Shown one piece after another: positions 25,588-34,971 of a stretch of 44,305 nucleotides of DNA. The first letter of the stretch is position 1. Each line of letters opens with the position of its first letter. The DNA comes from Clostridiales bacterium (lineage in GTDB: Bacteria > Bacillota > Clostridia > Christensenellales > Pumilibacteraceae). A program made the position numbers and the translations under genes. The notes beneath the pieces are model-generated. The model saw nothing but the letters and a program-made list of their open reading frames with translations, did no database searches and was not told the origin of the DNA. The stretch spans positions 1-44,305 of the forward strand of contig SVHU01000022.1 of the NCBI GenBank assembly GCA_015055625.1. Direction: 5' to 3'.

Positions 25588-26433
25588 ATGATAATTGCCG
25601 GTATACATAATAAGTTTAAGAGCTTGACGGCGACCGAGCAAAAAATAGCTAACTACGTACTTACAAATCCTTCCGAGGTTATCAGACTTACGGCTAAAGA
25701 GTTGGCGGAACGTTGTGATAGCGCGCCCAGCGCGGTAATCAGATTTTGCAAGAGCTTGAACGTGGACGGTTTTTCGGAATTTAAGATAAAGCTGGCTTCC
25801 GAGATAGGCGACACTACAAAACAAGACGTAAGCAAGCTACCCTCGTTTTCTTCATCAGATAGCGTGGGCGACGTATTTGCAAAGGTATTTACTTCGGGAG
25901 TAAACACGCTAAAAGATACGCTTAATATGATAGATATGAAAAACGCTGAAATGATAGCCAAGGTGCTAAAAAACGCAAACCGCTTGTTTTTGTTTGGCGT
26001 TGGAACGTCCTCTGTTATCGTGATTGACGCGCAGTACCGTTTTTCTCAGCTTGGACTAAACGTTACGGGCTGTACGGACGCACTGTTTATGAACGTTACG
26101 GCAATCAATATGAAAGAGGGCGACGTGGCTGTCGGAATTTCTCATAGCGGACGCACTAAAGCGGTAGTTGATGCGCTTGCAAGAGCAAAAGAAGCCGGCG
26201 CAATAACAGTTGCGATAACCAGTTTTCAGCACGCGCCTTTAGCTCAACATGCGGACTATTCCGTTTGCGTTTTTGCTGACGAGGAAAATTATCCGGTTGA
26301 GGCGGTGTCTGCTAGAATGGCACACATGTGTCTTATTGACGCTTTTACTATGACGCTTGCTACTATGGAATACGACGAGTTTAAAAAGCACGTTACGGGC
26401 AGAAACAGGATTTTGGAAGAAATTCGTTACTAA
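25588..26433 (+). CDS. MurR/RpiR-family transcriptional regulator
   Basis: 281 residues, with AGGAGGG 8 bases before ATG. The N-terminal HTH_6 domain reads LTATEQKIANYVLTN, then LAERCDSAPSAVIRFCKSL. The C-terminal SIS domain (about residues 125-255) reads LFLFGVGTSSVI and VGISHSGRTKAVVDAL and should bind a phosphosugar. RpiR proteins respond to sugar phosphates in the cytoplasm. It is followed after 49 bases by the giant surface phosphoesterase gene and further on by a GH4 enzyme, so these are its likely targets along with its own promoter. Confidence 0.93.
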   Translation: MIIAGIHNKFKSLTATEQKIANYVLTNPSEVIRLTAKELAERCDSAPSAVIRFCKSLNVDGFSEFKIKLASEIGDTTKQDVSKLPSFSSSDSVGDVFAKVFTSGVNTLKDTLNMIDMKNAEMIAKVLKNANRLFLFGVGTSSVIVIDAQYRFSQLGLNVTGCTDALFMNVTAINMKEGDVAVGISHSGRTKAVVDALARAKEAGAITVAITSFQHAPLAQHADYSVCVFADEENYPVEAVSARMAHMCLIDAFTMTLATMEYDEFKKHVTGRNRILEEIRY

Positions 26434-26482
26434 ATTTTGTAAATAGCGGTAAATCCGTTATAAAATATAAGGAGAATAAAAT

Positions 26483-29400
26483 ATGAAAAAACTATCGGTT
26501 TTGTTGCTAAGTTTTCTTACTGCAGTAGTTTGCGCTTTTAGCGTTATGAGCTTTACTGTTAGTGCAGAAGCGGAGTCTAGTATTGCAAATCTTGACTTTA
26601 GTAATATTACGAGCGGAGTATCTTTTGATAAGACTAATTATTATGACATAGAAACTCCAATAGGTGAAATGCCTAGAACTTTTGAGGCTGTTTTTACCAT
26701 AAACAAAGATCAGACTTCAAGAGCTGGCGTTTTGATTGGCAACTACGGAAAGGTAACTGGTGAAAATCAATTAAGCTTTGAAATACAGTATAATTCGACT
26801 AAGAAAATTCATTTCCCAAAGCTTTATTATATGATAAGTACGGCAACCGCAAGCTCGCAACAAATCTTTTTTAACTTCGAAAACGTTGCTTTAACTCCCG
26901 GTACTCAATATCACGTTGTAATCGTTCACGATACTTATAGTCAGGAGGCGCGTTGTTATCTTAACGGAGAGCTTAAGCAAACCGTAGCAAAGGCTCATGA
27001 CGATGCGGATTATAGTAAGTACGTTGATTCGAAAGGCAACTATCTTTATAAAATGGATAGAAAGTTGAGAATTGGCGGAGATTACCGTACGGATAATGTT
27101 CAATATTTTAAGGGAGCAATAAAACACATTGCTCTTTATAGCGACGTTCGTAGCGCAAGTGAAATTATTGGCGATAATAAACGTGTGGTTTATGATTATA
27201 ACTATTGTGATAATTTCATTTGTGGATACGATTTTACACGTCCTAATCCCGAATATCTCAAAGACGTATCGACTAATAAGTTCGATATTACTTATACGGG
27301 AGCAAATAAGTATGCAAGCGTAGAAGAAGGCTCTATTTTTGGAGTTCAGCAAAAATACGCAATGGAAAATAAGCTTTCTCAATCCCCATCAACATACGAG
27401 GCTGAAGTTTATCTTCCCCAAAGCGTAACTGGTAGAGGTGGCGTAATTGTTGGTAACTTTGAGGGGGCTAACACGGCTTGTTATAGCTTTGAAATTAATA
27501 ATAACGGTACGGTAAGACTTTATTTTGATACGGATAAAAATACGGATGCAAGTAGTACGGTTTTCAACCAAACTGACATTAGAACTGGGGATTGGGCGCA
27601 CGTAGCGTTGGTTCACGATAAGGCGAATAATAAAGCAAGCGTATATATTGACGGCGAACTTAAACAAGAAACTACGATAGTTGCTCCAGCAGGAACATAC
27701 AATGGATTTAATTATCTTTCTACCTATCCCGCAATGGTCGGTGGCGACTACCGTTCGGGAAATGCTCAGTATTTTAAGGGAATAATTAAGAGCATAGCCC
27801 TATTTGATGCGCCCAGAACTCAAGAGCAGATTAAAGCGGATATGGTTAGCGTAGATAAAAACGACGCAACGCTTACTGCTTATTACAATATGGCGGAAAG
27901 CGAGAAAACCATTAGCGATTTATCTAAAAACGGCAATGATCTTATCTTTGACAATATGTGGATTGAGCCTGAAGATAAAAAACCGGTTACTAACAATGGA
28001 TATACCTTTGCGGTAGTAGGTGATACTCAATGGACTAACTATGCCTATAACGAGCAGTTCGCTGGTATATATGACTGGATTTTAGAAAACAAAGAAAGTA
28101 AGAATATAGAATACGTGTTTGGAGTTGGCGACGTTACCGAAAAAGATTATGATTGGGAGTGGGCAACTGCAAAGGAATCGTTTGCAAAAATGGACGGAGT
28201 AATTCCTTATTCCATAGTTCGAGGCAATCACGATACGTCAAGAATCCATACCGAGCTTAACTACGACGCTTACCTAAATCAATTCGATGGTTTCTACGAG
28301 GAAGGTAATCTTTCGAACACTTACAGAAAGATTACAATTAACGGCAATAAATTTTTAATGATTACTCTTGATTACGGCGCAAGCGATAGTGTTCTTGCTT
28401 GGGCGGGTGAGCTTTGTAAAAACAATCCCGACTACAAGGTAATCGTTAGTACCCACGCATATATGTATCGTGACGGAACAACTCTAGATCAGGGCGATGC
28501 TTGCCCTCCTGCAACAACCGGCGGATATAATAATGGCGATCATATTTGGGATAAATTCGTAAGTAAGTATGAAAATATTATTCTTGTTCTTTCAGGACAC
28601 GATCCTTGCGATGACGTAGTTGTGCGCCAAGATCGCGGAGTAAACGGAAATATGGTTACTCAGATGTTGATTGACCATCAATATACCGATAGGGATATTG
28701 GCGGAAACGGAATGGTAACCTTGCTTTATTTCAGCGAAGACGGACATACTTTTGAGGTAGAATGTTATTCTACTGTTCGAGATAAGTTCTTTAAGGAGAA
28801 CAATCAGTTTACCGTAAATACCGAACTCCATAATTTTACCAGACAAGAGGCAAGTGAAAAATATAAGGATACAGACGCTACTTGCGGAAGTAAGGCAACT
28901 TATTTCTATTCTTGTGAATGTGGAGAAAAAGGAACTAAAACTTTTGAGTACGGCGAAGCAGTAGAACACGACTATCAGGAAGTTATAAAGGATGAGTACA
29001 AAATTAGCTCGAAAAACTGCAAGTATTACGCTGAGTACGCTAAGTCTTGTATAAATTGTGGCGTAGCGCACGAAAGTGAAACGTTCTTTGACGAAGCAAG
29101 TGGTTTGGGAACTCACGCTTGGGAAAATATTGTCGACGATAAATATTTAGTAAGCGAAAAAACGTGTACTAAGTATGCGGTATATAAGAAGTCGTGCTCT
29201 GCGTGCTTAATTGCACACGAAAGCGAAACGTTTGAAGATGTAGACGGCGGAATGTTAGATCATGATTTTGCTGAAATAATCGACGAGAAGCATCTTTATA
29301 CTCCTGCGTCTTGTACAAAACAGGCTAAGTATTTTGAAAGCTGTTTGGCGTGTGGTTTAAGAGGAAGTGAGCTTTTTGAAGGTGGAGAAACCTTAGATCA

Positions 29401-30124
29401 TAACTATCAGGAAATCGTAAAGAGTGAAAATCGAGTAAGCTCAGCTACCTGTACTCAAAAGGCAATATACTATAAGTCTTGTATAGATTGCGGAGCGGTA
29501 AACAAAGACGAAATGTTTGAGTTCGGTCAGGTTGCAGGACACTCTTGGAAAAATATCGTGGACGACAAATATCTTGAAAACCATGCTACCTGCACTGAAA
29601 AAGCAAAGTATAAAGTATCTTGCGAAACTTGTGGAATTGCGCACGAGGAAGAAACGTTTATAACTGGAAACGTTTTAGAACACGATTATGAGTATTCTAG
29701 CACGATAGCGCCTAATTGGAGCGAAAAGAAGAACGGTTATGAGTTGTGGGTATGTAAGCACGATAACACTCATACAGAGCAGAGAAACGTAGTTAACTGG
29801 TATACGCTTTCTGCCCTTGTTCAGGTAGAGAACGGAAGAGTGAACGGAGAGGCAAGCGCAACGGTTGAAAAAGGAACGGAAGTTACCGTTATTGCGGATA
29901 CGTTAGAGGGAAAAGTGTTCAAATACTGGACTGTAAACGGCGAAATGGCAAGCGACGAGAGCGAATATACGTTTGTTGCAAACGACAATATAAAGGTAGT
30001 TGCAGTGTTCGAAAAGAAAGAAGAGAAGAAAGAGTCTTCGTCTGGATGCGGAGCAAACGCAATGAATATATTTGGTCTTGTAATGGGACTATGCGCAGTA
30101 GCGTTTATGTTCAAAAAGAAATAG
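26483..30124 (+). CDS. Surface protein: two LamG domains, metallophosphoesterase, six Cys-pair repeats, GCG C-terminal anchor
   Basis: 1213 residues, with a signal peptide (cleavage near SAEA). Two concanavalin/LamG domains lie at about 35-250 and 275-465. A calcineurin-like phosphoesterase follows at about 507-765: GDTQ (513), GVGDVT, GNHD (581), STHAY and LSGHDP (703) supply the metal ligands. About 793-1070 holds six units of about 50 residues with spacing C...Y...SC..CG...E.F, zinc-ribbon-like. A divergent InlB-like repeat precedes the tail SSSGCGAN, a hydrophobic helix and KKK. It is likely an exported, wall- or membrane-bound phosphoesterase that binds glycan. The substrate is unknown. 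Confidence 0.85.
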   Translation: MKKLSVLLLSFLTAVVCAFSVMSFTVSAEAESSIANLDFSNITSGVSFDKTNYYDIETPIGEMPRTFEAVFTINKDQTSRAGVLIGNYGKVTGENQLSFEIQYNSTKKIHFPKLYYMISTATASSQQIFFNFENVALTPGTQYHVVIVHDTYSQEARCYLNGELKQTVAKAHDDADYSKYVDSKGNYLYKMDRKLRIGGDYRTDNVQYFKGAIKHIALYSDVRSASEIIGDNKRVVYDYNYCDNFICGYDFTRPNPEYLKDVSTNKFDITYTGANKYASVEEGSIFGVQQKYAMENKLSQSPSTYEAEVYLPQSVTGRGGVIVGNFEGANTACYSFEINNNGTVRLYFDTDKNTDASSTVFNQTDIRTGDWAHVALVHDKANNKASVYIDGELKQETTIVAPAGTYNGFNYLSTYPAMVGGDYRSGNAQYFKGIIKSIALFDAPRTQEQIKADMVSVDKNDATLTAYYNMAESEKTISDLSKNGNDLIFDNMWIEPEDKKPVTNNGYTFAVVGDTQWTNYAYNEQFAGIYDWILENKESKNIEYVFGVGDVTEKDYDWEWATAKESFAKMDGVIPYSIVRGNHDTSRIHTELNYDAYLNQFDGFYEEGNLSNTYRKITINGNKFLMITLDYGASDSVLAWAGELCKNNPDYKVIVSTHAYMYRDGTTLDQGDACPPATTGGYNNGDHIWDKFVSKYENIILVLSGHDPCDDVVVRQDRGVNGNMVTQMLIDHQYTDRDIGGNGMVTLLYFSEDGHTFEVECYSTVRDKFFKENNQFTVNTELHNFTRQEASEKYKDTDATCGSKATYFYSCECGEKGTKTFEYGEAVEHDYQEVIKDEYKISSKNCKYYAEYAKSCINCGVAHESETFFDEASGLGTHAWENIVDDKYLVSEKTCTKYAVYKKSCSACLIAHESETFEDVDGGMLDHDFAEIIDEKHLYTPASCTKQAKYFESCLACGLRGSELFEGGETLDHNYQEIVKSENRVSSATCTQKAIYYKSCIDCGAVNKDEMFEFGQVAGHSWKNIVDDKYLENHATCTEKAKYKVSCETCGIAHEEETFITGNVLEHDYEYSSTIAPNWSEKKNGYELWVCKHDNTHTEQRNVVNWYTLSALVQVENGRVNGEASATVEKGTEVTVIADTLEGKVFKYWTVNGEMASDESEYTFVANDNIKVVAVFEKKEEKKESSSGCGANAMNIFGLVMGLCAVAFMFKKK

Positions 30125-30137
30125 TAAATAACAATAT

Positions 30138-30175
30138 AAAAATTGACTTGCTAAAAGGTAAGTCAATTTTTATAT
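30138..30175 (+). terminator. Terminator after the surface phosphoesterase gene
   Basis: The arms AAAAATTGACTT and AAGTCAATTTTT (12 perfect pairs) are followed by ATATTT. Confidence 0.85.
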
Positions 30176-30212
30176 TTATTAGAACAAATTGTTAAATATT
30201 TAAATTTTGGTG

Positions 30213-30241
30213 TTGACAATTAGATAAAGTAGTGATATAAT
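30213..30241 (+). promoter_or_regulatory. Sigma-A promoter of the GH4 gene
   Basis: TTGACA (30213-30218), 17 bp, TATAAT (30236-30241) with TGA before it. Confidence 0.9.
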
Positions 30242-30332
30242 AGCACGAAGCAAGATAAATTTCATAGGGCTAAATAAGTCTTATGGTTTTATATCTTAAA
30301 AAAATAAATATATTGTGGAGGGAAATGTAATT

Positions 30333-31655
30333 ATGGCAAAGTTTGCTTTTATTGGAGGCGGAAGCTTTGGCTTTACGAGAAAGCTGGTAAGAGATATTCT
30401 TACGTTTCCTGCTTTTGCAGATGCGGAGATTGCTCTTATGGATATAGACGAGGAGCGTCTTGACTATATTAAGCGCGCGTGCGAAAAGATTGTTAAAAAG
30501 GGCAACTATCCTGCAAAGGTTACGGCAACAACTGATAGAGTAGAAGCGTTAAAAGGCGCGGACGGTGTTTTGTGCACGATTCTTGCTGGCGACGTAGAGG
30601 TTTGGAAACACGACATACTTATTCCTAAAAAGTACGGAGTAGATATAAACGTAGGAGATACTCGTGGTCCGTCGGGAATTTTTAGAGCGCTTAGAACTAT
30701 TCCGATTATGCTTGATATTTGCGCGGATATCGAAAAGTATTGTCCAAACGCGGTATTCCTCAATTACACCAATCCTATGGCTATGCTTTGTAGAGCTATG
30801 CAAGAAAAGTTCCCCAACCTTAAAATTACCGGACTTTGCCACTCTGTTCAAGGTACGGCTAAAAAGCTTGCAGACTGGGCAGGTGTTCCTTACGAAGAGG
30901 TTTCTTACACTTGCGCGGGTGTAAACCATCAGGCTTTTTATATCGATTTTAAGCATAATGGTGTAGACTTGTATCCTAAGCTCAGAGAAGCTATGAAAGA
31001 TCCCGAAATTTACAATAAGGAGCAAGTTCGTAATAACATGTTCCAACACCTTGGTTATTACGTAACCGAAAGTAGCGGACACAATAGTGAATACGTTGCT
31101 TGGTACAGAAAACGTCCTGACCTTATCGAAAAACACTGTACTACTGGAACTGGCTGGAATCCTGGCCAACATGCGTTTATTCTAGATAAATATACGGCAA
31201 GAAAGGACACGTGGCGCAATGATATTAATGAGTTTTTAGAGAATGAAGATATAGATCTTGCTCGTGGTCAAGAGTATGCATCGTATATTTTCAATGCAGT
31301 ATTTGGTGATAATACTATTTTTAGATTTAACGGTAACGTAAGAAACGAAAACTTAATTTCCAACCTTCCTTACGGATGTTGTGTAGAGGTTCCCGTTATT
31401 GCAAGCGTTGGACAGCTAGAAGCTGTTGCCGTAGGCAATCTTCCCGACCACCTTGCTTGTCTTATCAACACTACCGCTCGTTGTGAAGAGCTTGCAGTTC
31501 GTGGCGCTTTAGAGCACGATGCTAACAAAGTATTCTTAGCATGCGCGTTCGATCCTCTTACCTCCGCAGTTTTGTCGCTTGACGAAATTAAGGAAATGGT
31601 AAAGGAAATGTTTGAACAAAACAAAGAATATATTCCCTGGTACAAAGGTCTTTAG
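30333..31655 (+). CDS. GH4 alpha-galactosidase (MelA-like, NAD/Mn-dependent)
   Basis: 440 residues from ATG 30333, with GGAGGG 9 bases upstream; a GTG at 30315 overlaps that site. The Rossmann start is [18 protein letters not shown]. The GH4 metal ligands are present in LCHSVQ (Cys169, His170) and GVNHQAF (His199). [10 protein letters not shown] is also typical. GH4 enzymes cleave by an oxidation-elimination route using NAD and Mn2+. The similarity is to alpha-galactosidase MelA rather than to phospho-glucosidases, but galacturonidase activity cannot be excluded. No PTS genes lie nearby. Confidence 0.88.
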   Translation: MAKFAFIGGGSFGFTRKLVRDILTFPAFADAEIALMDIDEERLDYIKRACEKIVKKGNYPAKVTATTDRVEALKGADGVLCTILAGDVEVWKHDILIPKKYGVDINVGDTRGPSGIFRALRTIPIMLDICADIEKYCPNAVFLNYTNPMAMLCRAMQEKFPNLKITGLCHSVQGTAKKLADWAGVPYEEVSYTCAGVNHQAFYIDFKHNGVDLYPKLREAMKDPEIYNKEQVRNNMFQHLGYYVTESSGHNSEYVAWYRKRPDLIEKHCTTGTGWNPGQHAFILDKYTARKDTWRNDINEFLENEDIDLARGQEYASYIFNAVFGDNTIFRFNGNVRNENLISNLPYGCCVEVPVIASVGQLEAVAVGNLPDHLACLINTTARCEELAVRGALEHDANKVFLACAFDPLTSAVLSLDEIKEMVKEMFEQNKEYIPWYKGL

Positions 31656-31673
31656 TTAAAATTAAATCAACGC

Positions 31674-31720
31674 AAAAAAAAACCGCTTTACTTTATAGCT
31701 GAGTAAGGCGGTTTTTTTGC
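31674..31720 (+). terminator. Terminator after the GH4 gene
   Basis: The ACCGCTTTACT/AGTAAGGCGGT stem (one G-T), extended by A9 pairing with T7, is followed by a second T run. Confidence 0.9.
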
Positions 31721-31790
31721 GCGTTTTTTAAGGTTGTATTTTGCGTTTTACAAAAAGGTTAATTTATTAGTAAAAACTTGTGTAAATTAC

Positions 31791-31819
31791 TTGACTTTAA
31801 CGCTTTAGCGTGCTAAAAT
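31791..31819 (+). promoter_or_regulatory. His operon promoter with overlapping operator
   Basis: TTGACT (31791-31796), 17 bp, TAAAAT (31814-31819). The 14-bp palindrome TTTAGC-GT-GCTAAA (31804-31817) lies across the spacer and the -10. A second, overlapping palindrome ACGCT-TT-AGCGT precedes it. A dimeric TrpR-type repressor encoded by the first gene of the operon is the natural candidate to bind here. Confidence 0.75.
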
Positions 31820-31848
31820 ATTGAAACATTATTGCATACGAGGTAAAA

Positions 31849-32133
31849 ATGGATAATTTTTCTATTGACAAGTTTGATAATTTATTTGAAGCGGTACTCG
31901 CTCTTAAGAGCATAGAAGAGTGCCGTAGATTTTTTGAGGACGTTTGCACGATAAAGGAGCTTGACGCAATTTCGCAAAGATTGGAAGTAGCATCTCTTTT
32001 AAGTAACGGCAAGAACTATCAGGAAGTAACTGCGCTAACAGGGGCAAGTACTGCTACTATTAGCAGAGTTAACAAGTGCTTGCAGTACGGCAAGGGCGGA
32101 TATAACTTAGTTGTAAAGAAGGAGGAAAAGTAG
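31849..32133 (+). CDS. YerC/YecD-type TrpR-family regulator, probable repressor of the his operon
   Basis: 94 residues, with GAGGT before ATG. The sequence EECRRFFEDVCTIKELDAISQRLEVASLLSNG followed by the helix-turn-helix YQEVTALTGASTATISRVNKCL is the TrpR-related YerC/YecD fold. It is the first gene of a complete his operon and ends directly at the hisZ start codon. Firmicutes homologues have been predicted to control histidine genes (called HisR in regulon databases, as I recall). The palindromes over its own promoter support autoregulated control of the whole operon. Confidence 0.88.
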   Translation: MDNFSIDKFDNLFEAVLALKSIEECRRFFEDVCTIKELDAISQRLEVASLLSNGKNYQEVTALTGASTATISRVNKCLQYGKGGYNLVVKKEEK

Positions 32134-33057
32134 ATGGAAAACTTTTACGACGTTCTTACTTATGACGAAAAAATAGCTTTTGCACTTCGTTCGCTTTATG
32201 CAAACAGCGGATATAGCAAGTATAGAATGAGCAAGTTTGAAGAGTATGATTTGTACGTTAAGAATAAGGACTTTTTAGTGTCCGGAAACGTAATCACTTT
32301 CACCGATACGGACGGAAGACTTATGGCGCTAAAGCCAGACGTTACTCTTTCTATTATAAAAAATAGCAAGGACAATCCAAACGAGCTTATGAAGGTTTAT
32401 TATAACGAGAACGTGTACCGTGTATCTAAGGGAACTCACTCGTTCAAGGAGATTATGCAAGCGGGCGTGGAGTGCTTGGGAAGAGTGGACGATAAAGTTG
32501 TAGCTTCGGTTTTAGAGCTTGCAAAGAGTAGCTTGGATAAAGTGTCATCTTCCTATGCGTTAGAAATTTCTCATATGGGAATTGTGGAAGAGGTATTAAA
32601 CGCTTGCGGTTTTGACAAGAGCGAAAAGAAAGAGATTGTTATCGCGCTTGGCGAAAAGAACGAACAAGCGATAAGACAGCTTTGCAAAAACAAGGGAATT
32701 GACGAAAAACTGACAAACGTTGTTGCAAAACTTGTTACAGTGTATGGCGATTGCGATAGTGTTTTGGCGGAACTTGATTGTTTTGCGCTGAATGAAGAGT
32801 GCAAAAAAGAGATAGACAGTTTACAAGCCGTGCTGGGCATGCTCAACGACAAGAGTAACGTTATAATAGACTTTTCGGTAGTAAACGATATGAGTTATTA
32901 TAACGGAATTAGCTTTAAGGGATTTGTAGAAGGCGTACCTAGTAGTGTGCTTTCGGGCGGTCAGTACGACAAGCTTATGGCTAAAATGGGTAGAAAGTCG
33001 GGAGCAATCGGTTTTGCGGTGTATCTTGACGAGCTAGAGAGAAGCGAGGAGTTATAA
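32134..33057 (+). CDS. hisZ: ATP phosphoribosyltransferase regulatory subunit HisZ
   Basis: 307 residues in a class II tRNA-synthetase-like fold without the aminoacylation C-domain: DGRLMALKPDVTLSIIK, EIMQAGVECLG and YYNGISFKGFVEGVPSSVLSGG. It pairs with the short HisG encoded next to form the hetero-octameric enzyme for step 1 of histidine synthesis and carries feedback sensing. Its start codon follows the upstream stop without a gap; AGGAGG lies inside the previous gene. Confidence 0.9.
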   Translation: MENFYDVLTYDEKIAFALRSLYANSGYSKYRMSKFEEYDLYVKNKDFLVSGNVITFTDTDGRLMALKPDVTLSIIKNSKDNPNELMKVYYNENVYRVSKGTHSFKEIMQAGVECLGRVDDKVVASVLELAKSSLDKVSSSYALEISHMGIVEEVLNACGFDKSEKKEIVIALGEKNEQAIRQLCKNKGIDEKLTNVVAKLVTVYGDCDSVLAELDCFALNEECKKEIDSLQAVLGMLNDKSNVIIDFSVVNDMSYYNGISFKGFVEGVPSSVLSGGQYDKLMAKMGRKSGAIGFAVYLDELERSEEL

Positions 33058-33061
33058 GAAT

Positions 33062-33694
33062 ATGAAAATGCTTAACGTTGCGCTTCCAAAGGGAAGACTG
33101 GGCGAAAAGGTTTACGCGATGTTCGAAAAGGCTGGTTATGAGTGCCCGTCAATAAAGGAAAACAATCGTAAACTCATATTTGAAAACAAGGAAAAAGGCG
33201 TAAGATATTTTTGGGTGAAACCGTCGGACGTGGCAATCTACGTAGAGAGAGGAGCTGCGGATATTGGGGTTGCGGGCAAAGACATTTTGTTGGAATATCA
33301 GCCTGACGTATACGAGATTTTGGATCTTAATATCGGAAAATGCAGTATGGCTGTGGCAGGTAAAAAGGGATTTGTGGACGATAGAAACAAGACCTTAAGA
33401 GTGGCAACCAAGTTTACTAACATCGCAAAAAAACATTACGCATCGCAAGGTAGAGATATAGACATTATTCACCTTAACGGCTCTATCGAAATTGCACCAA
33501 TTTTGGGACTTTCTGACGTAATCGTGGATATTGTAGAAACGGGAACAACGCTAAAGGAGAACGACTTGGAGGTTGTAGAAAAGTTCGTGCCCATCAGCGC
33601 AAGACTTATTGCAAACAAGGCAAACTTCAAGTTTAAGAGCGCTATTATAGAAGACGTAAAAGCTAAACTTTTTGAGCAAACGGAGAATTTATGA
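33062..33694 (+). CDS. hisG: ATP phosphoribosyltransferase HisG, short form
   Basis: 210 residues, the short type lacking the C-terminal regulatory domain and therefore needing HisZ. LNVALPKGRLGEKV, the ERGAADIGVAGKDIL segment and VDIVETGTTLKENDL (PRPP loop) are diagnostic. It condenses ATP with PRPP. The start may be 33062 or the Met two codons later. The stop overlaps the hisD start (ATGA). Confidence 0.95.
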   Translation: MKMLNVALPKGRLGEKVYAMFEKAGYECPSIKENNRKLIFENKEKGVRYFWVKPSDVAIYVERGAADIGVAGKDILLEYQPDVYEILDLNIGKCSMAVAGKKGFVDDRNKTLRVATKFTNIAKKHYASQGRDIDIIHLNGSIEIAPILGLSDVIVDIVETGTTLKENDLEVVEKFVPISARLIANKANFKFKSAIIEDVKAKLFEQTENL

Positions 33695-34971
33695 TAAGAA
33701 TTATACAAGAAAAGCTTTCTTTGCGCGACGAGATATTTTCTGCAAAGGAAGAAAAGCGCGACGTTAGCGCGATAGTAAGCGAAATACTTGATAACGTAAG
33801 GGTAAACGGAGATAAAGCGCTTTATGAATATTGCGAAAAGTTCGATAAGGTAAAGCTAGATACTCTTAAAGTTAGCGAGCAAGAAATACAAGAGGCTGTT
33901 TTGAGCGTAGAGCCCGAATTTTTGGAAATACTTAAAAAGGCGAGCGAAAATATACGTGAATTTCACGCAAAGCAAAAGAGAGATGGCTTTGAGATAAAAA
34001 AGAGCAACGGCGTAGTAGTAGGTCAAAAAATTATACCTGTTGACAGGGCAGGACTTTACGTTCCTGGCGGTACTGCGGCGTATCCGTCTACGGTACTTAT
34101 GGACGCAATCCCTGCTATTATTGCAGGCTGTAAGCGTGTAGTTATGGTTACTCCCCCTGCTAAAAACGGCAAGGTAAACCCCGTAATTCTGGCGTCCGCG
34201 TATGTTGCAGGCGTTAGCGAGATTTACAAAGTGGGTGGAGCGCAGGCGATAGGCGCGTTGGCGTACGGAACGGAAAGTATTCCAAAGGTGGATAAGATAG
34301 TAGGACCTGGTAACGCGTTTGTGGCGGAAGCTAAAAAACAGGTGTTTGGACTTGTTTCTATCGATATGATTGCAGGACCAAGCGAGATTATGGTTGTTGC
34401 GGATAAAAATAATAACGCTATGCATATCGCGTCCGACCTTCTTTCTCAGGCTGAACACGATAAAATGGCAAGCGCGGTACTTGTAACCGATAATTTGGAC
34501 TTTGCAAACGCGGTGGCAAGCGAGATTGAAAGACAAATTCCGTTACTTGAGCGCGCGGAGATTGCAAGAGCATCTATTGACGATTACGGCAAGATTATCG
34601 TAACTGAAAGCATTGACGAGGCGATAGATATTGCAAACGCAATCGCGCCCGAGCATTTGGAGCTTTGTCTTGACGAGCCGTTTAAGTACTTAGAAAAAGT
34701 TCGTCACGCAGGCTCTGTGTTTTTGGGTCGTAACTGTCCTGAGGCGCTTGGTGATTATTTTGCAGGAACAAACCACACTCTTCCTACAAGCGGAACGGCA
34801 AGGTTTTCTTCTCCGCTTTCTGTGGACGATTTTATCAAGAAGACACAATACATTTACTATGACGAAAGCGCGCTGAAAGAGGTGTGTAAGGACGTTGAGT
34901 ACTTTGCTAAAAAGGAAGGACTTACCGGACACGCTAAGAGCGCAGTTAGCAGATTTGAGGATATAAAATGA
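33691..34971 (+). CDS. hisD: Histidinol dehydrogenase HisD
   Basis: 426 residues. PVDRAGLYVPGGTAAYPSTVLM, GPGNAFVAEAKK, IAGPSEIMV, the zinc/catalytic region LSQAEHDKMASAVLVT and GTNHTLPTSGTARFSSPL are all present. It makes the last two oxidations to histidine with NAD. It overlaps hisG and hisC by ATGA, which points to translational coupling. Confidence 0.97.
   Translation: MIRIIQEKLSLRDEIFSAKEEKRDVSAIVSEILDNVRVNGDKALYEYCEKFDKVKLDTLKVSEQEIQEAVLSVEPEFLEILKKASENIREFHAKQKRDGFEIKKSNGVVVGQKIIPVDRAGLYVPGGTAAYPSTVLMDAIPAIIAGCKRVVMVTPPAKNGKVNPVILASAYVAGVSEIYKVGGAQAIGALAYGTESIPKVDKIVGPGNAFVAEAKKQVFGLVSIDMIAGPSEIMVVADKNNNAMHIASDLLSQAEHDKMASAVLVTDNLDFANAVASEIERQIPLLERAEIARASIDDYGKIIVTESIDEAIDIANAIAPEHLELCLDEPFKYLEKVRHAGSVFLGRNCPEALGDYFAGTNHTLPTSGTARFSSPLSVDDFIKKTQYIYYDESALKEVCKDVEYFAKKEGLTGHAKSAVSRFEDIK

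Noticed and set aside
31791-31849. T-box or histidine leader peptide ahead of the his operon
   Set aside because: Only about 24 bases separate the expected start site from the first gene, and no His-rich ORF or T-box sequence is present.
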